Shown here piece by piece: positions 1 through 6,119 of a stretch of DNA of 7,894 bases. The notes beneath the pieces are model-generated. The model saw only the letters and a program-made list of their open reading frames with translations. It searched no databases and was not told the DNA's origin. Source of the stretch: Chitinophagaceae bacterium (lineage in GTDB: Bacteria > Bacteroidota > Bacteroidia > Chitinophagales > Chitinophagaceae); NCBI GenBank assembly GCA_947468255.1, contig CANIMM010000134.1, forward strand, positions 1-7,894. Reading direction: 5' to 3'. A program made the translations under genes and the position numbers. Position 1 is the first letter of the stretch. Each line of letters opens with the position of its first letter.

Positions 1-647
1 ATGAAATTCCCGAGCTCTATACAATGATTACAGAAGATGGCTTCGACATGGTGAGCGGATGGAAAAAGAAACGATATGACAATAAATTAACCAAAAATTT
101 ACCCTCCAAATTATTTAATTTGGCTGCCAGTAAATCAAGCGGAATAAAATTACATGATTTCAATTGTGGCCTAAAGGCTTACCGAAACAAACTGGTAAAA
201 TGCATTGAAGTATATGGCGAAATGCACCGCTATATTCCTGTGCTGGCCAAATGGGCAGGCTTCAGAAAAATCGGCGAAAAAGTGGTGGAGCATCGTGCCA
301 GAAAATATGGCGTAACCAAATTTGGTTGGAGCCGCTTTGTGAATGGCTTTCTAGATCTTGCCTCCATCATGTTTATGGGCAAATTTGGAAAAAAACCGAT
401 GCATATTTTTGGCTTATGGGGAAGCATCGTTTTTTTAATAGGAAGTATTATTTGGATCTATTTGTTTTGGGAAAAAATATTTTATTCCCAATTTAATATG
501 ACCGATCGTCCCTTATTCTTTGTGGGAATTATCTCCATTGTAATTGGAACACAATTGTTTTTAGCAGGCTTTCTAGGTGAACTCATTGCGCGTAATTCGT
601 CCGACCGGAACCACTATTTAATCGATCAAAAAGCAGGAATCAATTAG
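1..647 (+). CDS. Membrane-anchored family 2 glycosyltransferase (DPM1/ArnC-like), 5' end missing
   Basis: The gene is open at the left edge; codons run in frame from position 3, giving 214 visible residues. The first visible residues (EIPELY, then FDMVSGWKKKR) match the stretch just after the metal-binding acidic motif of GT-A fold family 2 enzymes, so the nucleotide-sugar domain lies mostly outside the window. HDFNCGLKAYR and GEMHRYIPVLAKWAGF, followed by HRARKYGVTKFG, are typical of the dolichyl/undecaprenyl-phosphate sugar transferase subgroup. Two hydrophobic segments near bases 408-473 and 510-590 should be C-terminal transmembrane helices that anchor the enzyme in the inner membrane. 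By family, it would move a sugar from a nucleotide donor to a polyprenyl phosphate or other lipid acceptor; donor and acceptor cannot be read here. The next gene starts 3 bases after the stop, suggesting co-transcription and a shared glycan pathway. The ATG at 24 is internal, not the true start. Confidence 0.9.
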   Translation, partial: EIPELYTMITEDGFDMVSGWKKKRYDNKLTKNLPSKLFNLAASKSSGIKLHDFNCGLKAYRNKLVKCIEVYGEMHRYIPVLAKWAGFRKIGEKVVEHRARKYGVTKFGWSRFVNGFLDLASIMFMGKFGKKPMHIFGLWGSIVFLIGSIIWIYLFWEKIFYSQFNMTDRPLFFVGIISIVIGTQLFLAGFLGELIARNSSDRNHYLIDQKAGIN

Positions 648-650
648 CCC

Positions 651-1820
651 ATGAATAGTAATACCAGTCCCCCAATTCAGGGGCCAGCGGGTAAAAAAAT
701 TATCATTCTGGGCTCGGCACATCCACTCAGAGGTGGAGGCATAGCAACATTTAATGAACGACTCGCTAGGGAATGCAAACAGCAAGGTCACGATGTTCAA
801 ATTTTTAGTTTCTCCTTGCAATATCCTAGTTTTCTATTCCCAGGCAGTTCACAATTCACCACTGACCCAGCTCCTGCTGATTTAATCATCCATAGCTGCA
901 TCAACTCCATCAATCCGTTCAACTGGCTGAAGGTGGGTAATCAAATTAAAAATATCCAACCCGATCTGGTGATCGTTCGCTATTGGCTACCCTTTATGGG
1001 GGCTTGTCTGGGCACCATTTTACGCAGGATAAAAAAAAACAATTCCACCAGGGTGGTTTGTATTGCGGATAATATTATTCCCCATGAACCGAAGCCAGGA
1101 GATACATTACTCACAAAATATTTTGTACAACCAGTAGACGCTTTTATCACCATGAGTGAAAAAGTTAAATCGGATCTATTACAATTTGCTCCCAATAAAA
1201 AAACTGTTTTTACGCCACATCCTTTGTACGACAATTTTGGAGAAAAAGTAAATAAGGACCTTGCAAGGGCTCATTTAAAAATTGAACCGGATGCCAAGAT
1301 TATTTTATTTTTTGGCTTTATCCGAAAATACAAGGGCTTGGATATCCTGCTAGATGCCATGAAGATCTTACAACCAAATTTTCCAACCATTAAATTACTG
1401 ATAGCGGGTGAATTTTATGGTGATCAAAAAAACTATGATGAGCAAATTGAGCGCTTGAGCATTGGTGATCAACTGATCTTGCACACCCATTTTATTGCGG
1501 ATAGTGAAGTGAAATATTATTTATGTGCAGCGGATGTAGTGGTACAACCCTATCGATCAGCTACTCAAAGTGGTGTTACACCGCTTGCCTATCATTTTGA
1601 AAAACCAATGATCGTTACCAATGTGGGTGGGCTACCTGCACTGGTTCCTGATAATAAGGTAGGATTGGTCGCTGAACCCAATGCAGCATCGATTGCCGAA
1701 AAAATTATTCAATTTTTCAAAAATGGGGAGCAGCAGTTTCTTCCTTATCTAGTAGAAGAAAAGAAAAAATACAGTTGGAGTAAGTTTGTAGACGCAATTT
1801 TATCGATTGACTCGAAGTAA
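651..1820 (+). CDS. Family 4 glycosyltransferase (GT-B fold)
   Basis: This 389-residue protein is full length for a GT4 enzyme. The N-terminal Rossmann half opens with a beta strand and glycine-rich loop (KIIILGSAHPLRGGGIATF, residues 16-34), where GT4 enzymes place the acceptor. The C-terminal half has the donor-domain signature FFGFIRKYKGLDILLDA from residue 220 and PYRSATQSGVTPLAY from residue 300, followed by KPMIVTNVGGLPALV. The usual EX7E pair of many GT4 enzymes is replaced by A304 and L312, with a QSG motif between; I recall this as a recognisable GT4 subgroup, so the protein need not be inactive. No signal peptide or membrane helix is seen, so it probably acts at the cytoplasmic face of the inner membrane. 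An AGGA lies about 12 bases before the ATG. The 3-base gap to the upstream family 2 transferase suggests translational coupling and joint synthesis of a surface glycan or glycolipid. The sugar specificity is unknown. Confidence 0.9.
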   Translation: MNSNTSPPIQGPAGKKIIILGSAHPLRGGGIATFNERLARECKQQGHDVQIFSFSLQYPSFLFPGSSQFTTDPAPADLIIHSCINSINPFNWLKVGNQIKNIQPDLVIVRYWLPFMGACLGTILRRIKKNNSTRVVCIADNIIPHEPKPGDTLLTKYFVQPVDAFITMSEKVKSDLLQFAPNKKTVFTPHPLYDNFGEKVNKDLARAHLKIEPDAKIILFFGFIRKYKGLDILLDAMKILQPNFPTIKLLIAGEFYGDQKNYDEQIERLSIGDQLILHTHFIADSEVKYYLCAADVVVQPYRSATQSGVTPLAYHFEKPMIVTNVGGLPALVPDNKVGLVAEPNAASIAEKIIQFFKNGEQQFLPYLVEEKKKYSWSKFVDAILSIDSK

Positions 1821-1962
1821 AGATGTTTGATCGAATCCTACAAGCAAAGCACTACCCATCAGAAAACTTCTATTTTTAATGCAGCAATACCCATCCCATA
1901 AGCTTTCGTTAATTTTAAAAAATCAAATTTTATTATTCGGGTTATTCATTTAATTTCAAGAA

Positions 1963-2958
1963 ATGAAGTTATTGTTGTTTTTATCCTTGTCTTGTTTGAG
2001 CATTTTTTCTGCTAATGCCCAACGCATCAAAAAAGGCGAACGGGTATCCTTACAAAAATGGGAAGACTCACTGAAACAGTATTCTTTACAAATCCTAGAA
2101 GGCAAAAATGCTTCAGACCGCTTTACTGCTGACAGCATTTTTACAAAAATATTTGTACGGGCACTAATCAACAAAAACTCTTTTTACTACTCCTTTGACT
2201 CATTGGAAAGCATTTCAAAAATAGTTGCACCTGATAGCAGTTTTAAAATATTTACCTGGCAAATGATCATCAATGAAAATATAATCCGCCAGCATGGTGC
2301 CATTCAAATGAAAACGATGGATGGGTCTTTGCAATTGTTTCCCTTAATTGACAAATCAGATATCATCATTAATCAGGCAGACACCATTGCAGACAATAAG
2401 GCTTGGATGGGAGCAATCTACTATAAAATTATTCCTACAAAAAATGGCAATCAACATTTTTATACACTTTTAGGGTATGATGAAAACAATCTAAAAAGTA
2501 CCAAAAAAATAATTGAGACACTTGAATTCAAAAATGGAGAACCAATTTTTGGTGCCCATCTTTTTAGTTTTGCAGAAGATGCTATTGTTCAACCAACTGT
2601 TAGCCGATACATCTTAGAATATAAAAAAAATACAGGTGCCAGACTTACCTATGATGCGCAATTAGGGATGATTATTTTTGAACACCTTGAATCAGAATCA
2701 AGCGAACCTTCAAAAAAATGGACCTTTATCCCGGATGGAGACTATGAGGCCTTTAAATGGAAAAATGGAAAATGGATGCATGTAAACAAGGTGTTTAACC
2801 AGGTTACTCCAGAAGGAAAAGAGCCCATCCCCAATCCTATAAAGGATGGAAATGGAAAGACGATCGAACAAAATTTGAAGAATAATCAACCAATTGAAAA
2901 GCAGGAAGAAGATGAAACTCCTGTGAAGAAAATCAACAATAAAAAACAAAGGGGATAA
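1963..2958 (+). CDS. Exported protein of unknown function, 331 residues
   Basis: The protein starts with a clear Sec signal peptide (MKLLLFLSLSCLSIFSANAQ) with a likely cut after A17-N18-A19. C11 is not in a proper lipobox, so a lipoprotein is unlikely. The in-frame TAA at 1951-1953 fixes the start near 1963. The mature part (about residues 20-275) looks like one globular domain with mixed helices and strands. Recognisable stretches are TADSIFTKIFVRAL, SFKIFTWQMIIN, KTMDGSLQLFPLID and AIYYKIIPTKNG. I remember similar uncharacterised proteins in Bacteroidota but cannot assign a named domain or activity, and I see no catalytic motif. The last 50 or so residues are a charged, low-complexity tail rich in Lys, Glu, Asn and Pro. 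A 142-base gap separates it from the glycosyltransferase, suggesting its own promoter, though I find no exact TAnnTTTG box there. The next small exported gene follows after 39 bases and may be co-transcribed. Confidence 0.82.
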   Translation: MKLLLFLSLSCLSIFSANAQRIKKGERVSLQKWEDSLKQYSLQILEGKNASDRFTADSIFTKIFVRALINKNSFYYSFDSLESISKIVAPDSSFKIFTWQMIINENIIRQHGAIQMKTMDGSLQLFPLIDKSDIIINQADTIADNKAWMGAIYYKIIPTKNGNQHFYTLLGYDENNLKSTKKIIETLEFKNGEPIFGAHLFSFAEDAIVQPTVSRYILEYKKNTGARLTYDAQLGMIIFEHLESESSEPSKKWTFIPDGDYEAFKWKNGKWMHVNKVFNQVTPEGKEPIPNPIKDGNGKTIEQNLKNNQPIEKQEEDETPVKKINNKKQRG

Positions 2959-2997
2959 TCTAATATTACAATTCAACTAATTTTAAATTTACTACCA

Positions 2998-3330
2998 ATG
3001 AAAATACGCCTTATGATTATCGCAATAATCGCCTGCTTAAATTCCTTTTCCCAAAAAGTATATTCTGTTGAATATGCCAACCAGTCCGATGTGAAAGTGT
3101 ATGTAGTGAAATACGAGAACCAGGCTGACCTGAAAGTGTTCAAGGTGAAATACAGTAACCAATCGGGAGAAAATAATGGAAAATGGTTTTTTACTGATTA
3201 TGCCAATCAAGCTGCAAAAAAAATATTTTTTGTTGACTACGAAAATCAGGCAGACCTAAAGCTATTTTTTGTACCATACGAAAATCAAGCCGGATGGAGA
3301 AACGCTAGTAAGAAGCAATTGCTATACTGA
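2998..3330 (+). CDS. Small exported protein made of six YxNQ repeats (possibly DUF6150-like)
   Basis: This 110-residue protein has a signal peptide (about residues 1-19, MKIRLMIIAIIACLNSFSQ) and then almost nothing but short repeats. Six copies cover residues 21-101: five of 13 residues and one, the third, of 16 with a GENNG insertion. Each has two or three hydrophobic/aromatic residues, an aromatic-x-N-Q core (YANQ, YENQ or YSNQ), then Ser/Ala and a basic end. The alternating hydrophobic pattern suggests one beta hairpin or strand pair per repeat, so a compact all-beta fold or small solenoid is likely. The layout resembles the uncharacterised proteins I recall as DUF6150, but that name is from memory. 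The product should be periplasmic or secreted; no catalytic residue stands out. The gene follows the 331-residue exported protein by 39 bases on the same strand and ends 54 bases from a converging gene. Confidence 0.85.
   Translation: MKIRLMIIAIIACLNSFSQKVYSVEYANQSDVKVYVVKYENQADLKVFKVKYSNQSGENNGKWFFTDYANQAAKKIFFVDYENQADLKLFFVPYENQAGWRNASKKQLLY
3058..3300 (+). repeat. Six in-frame protein repeats of about 13 residues (YxNQ motif)
   Basis: Repeat units by residue: 21-33, 34-46, 47-62, 63-75, 76-88 and 89-101. The shared core is Y-[AES]-N-Q-[SA], preceded by a V/I/L/W-aromatic-x-V/T pattern. Units 2 and 5 share the eight residues YENQADLK, yet five of those eight codons differ synonymously. The repetition is therefore old and kept at protein level, rather than a recent DNA duplication. 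Confidence 0.9.
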
Positions 3331-3384
3331 CAATAATGATGAGTTCAATTGAAAAAGCAGCTATAGCAGCCATTTAGCGCATTA

Positions 3385-3759
3385 TCAAGCTTCAATCAAA
3401 TAGGTACCAAGATCAACCAGCTCCCCTTTGCCGGAATGAAACTGTTCAATCAGATTCATATCCATATCCTCCATTACCTTGCTTTGAAAAACAGGTATTT
3501 TGTTTTTATATAACACAAAATAAAAGTCGGGTAATTTTTCAAAATGAAAGGTGTCATTAAAAGCCTTGTGACCAAAAACAATATGCCCTTCACCGGAAGC
3601 GTTCAACTTACTTTCGCCCAAATAATCCTCTCCAAAAATATCCTTGTCATACAATCTTAATCGATATTGATTCCCAGTAACTGGCGCATCATCACCCTTG
3701 GAAATAAAGGTAACTTTTACCTCAATACTCATTTCCTTGTCTAATGAAAATTTGCTCAT
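3385..3759 (-). CDS. Small conserved-looking beta-rich protein, possibly transthyretin-like; function unknown
   Basis: The protein has 124 residues and no signal peptide or membrane segment, so it is probably cytoplasmic. The pattern is mostly beta strands: IEVKVTFIS, a loop (KGDDAPVTGNQ), YRLRLYDKD, IFGEDYLGESKLNASGEGHIVF, then FYFVLYKNKIPVFQSK. The segment 'RLYDKDIFGEDYLGESKLNASGEGHIVF' recalls transthyretin-like or C2-like beta-sandwich domains, where an acidic loop follows a strand and a Gly turn precedes the next; this is a weak resemblance, not an assignment. The ATG at 3759 is chosen as the longest start; M10 (ATG at 3732-3730) is an alternative, with AAGGA directly before it but too close for a normal ribosome site. 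It lies downstream of lepA on the same strand after 166 bases and converges with the YxNQ gene. A possible separate promoter box lies just after the lepA stop. Confidence 0.75.
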   Translation of the reverse strand: MSKFSLDKEMSIEVKVTFISKGDDAPVTGNQYRLRLYDKDIFGEDYLGESKLNASGEGHIVFGHKAFNDTFHFEKLPDFYFVLYKNKIPVFQSKVMEDMDMNLIEQFHSGKGELVDLGTYLIEA

Positions 3760-3896
3760 AATGATTATAAATTAAAAGTTATTAATCCGCTAGTAAACCC
3801 AGATACAAACTGAGATGGTTTATATCAAAAAGGATAAAGGAAATTAACAATTATCTATACCAAAAAAAGCTTCTTTATAGACTTGGCTGGATGATT

Positions 3897-3904
3897 CAAA
3901 GTTA
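3897..3904 (-). promoter_or_regulatory. Candidate Bacteroidota -7 box for the gene at 3385-3759
   Basis: On the minus strand the bases read TAACTTTG, an exact match to the TAnnTTTG -7 element of the Bacteroidota primary sigma factor. A TTG (minus strand, 3923-3921) lies 16 bases upstream, slightly closer than usual for the -33 element. It sits just past the lepA stop and would give a leader of roughly 130 bases. A looser alternative, TAACTTTT, lies nearer the start codon. Eight-base matches arise by chance in A+T-rich DNA, so this is only a candidate. Confidence 0.3.
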
Positions 3905-3925
3905 CGGAAAGAGAACCAATCAACT

Positions 3926-5716
3926 TTAGTCATTTAGTTTCAATACAGCCAAAAATGCTTCCTGGGGAACCTCTACATTACCGATCTGCTTCATGCGCTT
4001 CTTTCCTTCTTTTTGTTTTTCCAACAACTTTCGCTTACGGCTGATATCACCACCATAGCATTTTGCGGTTACATCCTTGCGCATGGCACTGATATTCTCT
4101 CTTGCCACTACTTTGGCACCAATAGCAGCCTGTATAGCAATTTGAAACTGCTGACGGGGAAGTAATTCTTTTAACTTTTCACATAATTTTCGACCAAATT
4201 CATGCGACCTTGCCCGGTGAATCAAGGCACTTAAAGCATCCACTTTTTCACCATTCAGCAATATGTCCATTTTTACAATATCACTCGTTCTGTATTCTAT
4301 CGGATGGTAATCAAAGGATGCATATCCCCTGGTCATACTTTTTAGTTTATCGTAAAAATCAAAAACAATTTCGGTAAGGGGCATATCGAAAGTTAATTCC
4401 ACCCTAGTAGGTGTTAAGTAACCTTGGTTAACCAAAATACCTCTTTTGCTGATACAAAGCGTCATGATATTGCCAATATATTCGGGCTTGCTAATCATTT
4501 GTGCCCTAATAAAAGGTTCCTCAATTTTTTCAATCCGAGTAGGGTCGGGCATTTCGGTAGGATTGTTTACCGTAATCACTTCTCCCTTAGAAGTGGTAGC
4601 AATAAAACTAACATTGGGAACGGTGGTAATCACTGTCTGGTTAAACTCCCTTTCCAATCTTTCCTGGATAATTTCCATATGCAGCATTCCCAGAAATCCA
4701 CAACGAAAGCCAAAACCCAATGCCTGCGATGTTTCCAACTCAAAGGTGAGTGAAGCATCATTCAATTGAAGTTTGTCCATGCAATCGCGTAACTCCTCAA
4801 ATGCATCCGTTTCCACTGGAAAGATACCAGCAAATACCATTGGCTTTACATCCTGAAAACCTTTGATAGATTCAGTAGAGCCATTGACAGTGGTAGTGAT
4901 GGTATCACCCACTTTTACTTCCCGAGCATTTTTGATACCGGTAATAATGTAACCTACATCACCGGCACGAACTTCATTTTTAGGCGACAAGCCCATCTTT
5001 AAAATCCCCACTTCATCCGCACCATATTCAAGACCAGTATTACTGAATTTAATTTTATCATTTTTCTTTAACGTACCATTAAAGATGCGATAATAGACAA
5101 TGATACCACGAAAACTATTATAGACACTATCAAATATCAACGCCTGCAAAGGTGCGTCCACATCACCTTTGGGGGCAGGAATACGATCAATGATGGCAGT
5201 TAATATTTCTTCTATTCCGATACCACTTTTACCACTTGCTAATAAAATATCTTCTGGTTTACAACCAATTAATTCTACAATCTGGTCCGTCACTTCGGGT
5301 ATCATGGCACCCTCCATATCAATCTTGTTAATAACGGGTATGATCTCGAGGTTGTTATCAATGGCTAAGTATAGATTACTAATGGTTTGCGCTTGAATTC
5401 CTTGCGAAGCATCTACCAATAGCAAAGCGCCCTCACAGGCTGCCAATGCCCTACTCACTTCATAACTAAAGTCAACGTGACCGGGTGTATCAATCAGATT
5501 AAATACATATTCTACCCCTTTCCAAACATAATTAATTTGAATAGCATGGCTTTTGATGGTAATCCCTTTCTCCCTTTCAAGGTCCATATCATCTAGTACC
5601 TGCGCCTGCATATCCCGTTCTCCAATGGTATGGGTAAATTCCAATAAACGGTCGGCCAATGTACTCTTACCGTGATCGATATGCGCAATTATGCAAAAAT
5701 TTCTAATATTCTTCAT
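3926..5716 (-). CDS. lepA: Elongation factor 4 (LepA), ribosome-associated GTPase
   Basis: The 596-residue protein is complete and of normal length for LepA/EF4. The translational GTPase domain has all G motifs: AHIDHGKS (11-18), GITIK (51-55), DTPGH (76-80), NKID (130-133) and SGKSG (161-165), the last in place of the more common SAKTG. Domain II follows (about 186-275), then the EF-G-like domains III and V (about 290-480; GFGFRCGFLGMLHMEI and RGILVNQGYLTPTRVEL). Last is the LepA-specific C-terminal domain, with RGYASFDYHPIEYR and YGGDISRKRKLLEKQKEGKKRMKQ interrupted here only for brevity. Domain IV of EF-G is absent, as expected. By family, the protein binds ribosomes, hydrolyses GTP and affects translation elongation or ribosome maturation under stress. 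It is cytoplasmic and partly membrane-associated. It is not next to the signal peptidase gene lepB, unlike in Escherichia coli. A -7-type promoter box lies about 27 bases before the start. Confidence 0.99.
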   Translation of the reverse strand: MKNIRNFCIIAHIDHGKSTLADRLLEFTHTIGERDMQAQVLDDMDLEREKGITIKSHAIQINYVWKGVEYVFNLIDTPGHVDFSYEVSRALAACEGALLLVDASQGIQAQTISNLYLAIDNNLEIIPVINKIDMEGAMIPEVTDQIVELIGCKPEDILLASGKSGIGIEEILTAIIDRIPAPKGDVDAPLQALIFDSVYNSFRGIIVYYRIFNGTLKKNDKIKFSNTGLEYGADEVGILKMGLSPKNEVRAGDVGYIITGIKNAREVKVGDTITTTVNGSTESIKGFQDVKPMVFAGIFPVETDAFEELRDCMDKLQLNDASLTFELETSQALGFGFRCGFLGMLHMEIIQERLEREFNQTVITTVPNVSFIATTSKGEVITVNNPTEMPDPTRIEKIEEPFIRAQMISKPEYIGNIMTLCISKRGILVNQGYLTPTRVELTFDMPLTEIVFDFYDKLKSMTRGYASFDYHPIEYRTSDIVKMDILLNGEKVDALSALIHRARSHEFGRKLCEKLKELLPRQQFQIAIQAAIGAKVVARENISAMRKDVTAKCYGGDISRKRKLLEKQKEGKKRMKQIGNVEVPQEAFLAVLKLND

Positions 5717-5742
5717 CCCTTTTAAAATACTTTTAAGTGCTG

Positions 5743-5750
5743 CAAAACTA
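5743..5750 (-). promoter_or_regulatory. Candidate Bacteroidota -7 box for lepA
   Basis: The minus strand reads TAGTTTTG, an exact TAnnTTTG match, with its downstream edge 26 bases before the lepA ATG; transcription would start about 20 bases before the gene. No clear TTTG -33 element is found at the usual distance; instead that spot is a C-rich run on the minus strand (GGGGGATTGGGGG on the plus strand, 5761-5773). The position is good, but the missing -33 box keeps confidence moderate. Confidence 0.4.
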
Positions 5751-5914
5751 ACTGATTTTCGGGGGATTGGGGGTTTTGTTTACCGTGTTTGTTAGAAAAG
5801 CCCCTAGCACAATCTACTAAATGCAATGAACCTGAAAAACAGGCAATCAAAAATCACCTTACTTATTAATAATAAAAAAAAATGAAAATATTTATGATAA
5901 TAAAATTATTTACC

Positions 5915-5940
5915 ATATATTTATAATTATTATAATATAT
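5915..5940. repeat. Imperfect A/T-only inverted repeat
   Basis: The 26 bases consist only of A and T. The left arm (5915-5927) pairs with the right arm (5929-5940) over 12 pairs with one bulged T and a one-base centre. The centre is too small for an RNA hairpin loop without opening pairs, so if it matters it is more likely a flexible or easily melted DNA element upstream of the adhesin gene. It may also be chance in such A+T-rich DNA. Confidence 0.45.
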
Positions 5941-6119
5941 CAACTCGTTTGCATCGATTCCAATATTTAAGTTAGAAAGCCTTTCTTCCGATCCTTCTAT
6001 AGTACCCACACCCATTCAAATTGGGAAAACACTATCAACCAAACTGATCCAACCCCACTAAAGCCTGATTTAAGGATTCCACTCCTATCTACCTCTTCAA
6101 TCAGTCTAAACTTACTTAA

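Larger units (their letters stand above)
5717..6119. other. Divergent intergenic region between lepA and the adhesin gene
   Basis: These 403 bases separate two genes read outward and should hold both promoters. I see four parts: the lepA leader and its -7 box (5717-5750); a short G-rich stretch at 5761-5774; an extremely A+T-rich stretch at about 5865-5940 with only four G/C bases in 76; and a C/A-rich leader (5941-6119) before the adhesin start. A TTTG at 5948-5951 could be a -33 element for the adhesin, but no matching TAnnTTTG follows at the right distance. No gene is seen: the ATG at 5882 gives only 14 codons before a stop. No tRNA or convincing terminator hairpin is visible. Confidence 0.7.

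Noticed and set aside
3320..3367. Inverted GCTATA/TATAGC between the converging genes, as a two-way terminator
   Set aside because: The stem is six pairs with a 36-base loop and no flanking T run, so it is probably chance.
4424..4769. Plus-strand reading frames across lepA (also 5169-5396)
   Set aside because: They are antisense to a highly conserved full-length gene and show no domain or start signal of their own.
5761..5774. G-quadruplex at GGGGGATTGGGGG
   Set aside because: Only two G runs are present; four are needed for an intramolecular quadruplex.
5831..5843. Small hairpin CCTG-AAAAA-CAGG
   Set aside because: The stem has only four pairs, no T run follows, and no gene ends nearby that would need a terminator.
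5882..5926. A short reading frame starting MKIFMIIKLF that looks like the start of a signal peptide
   Set aside because: It stops after 14 codons inside the A+T-rich stretch and nothing in frame continues it.
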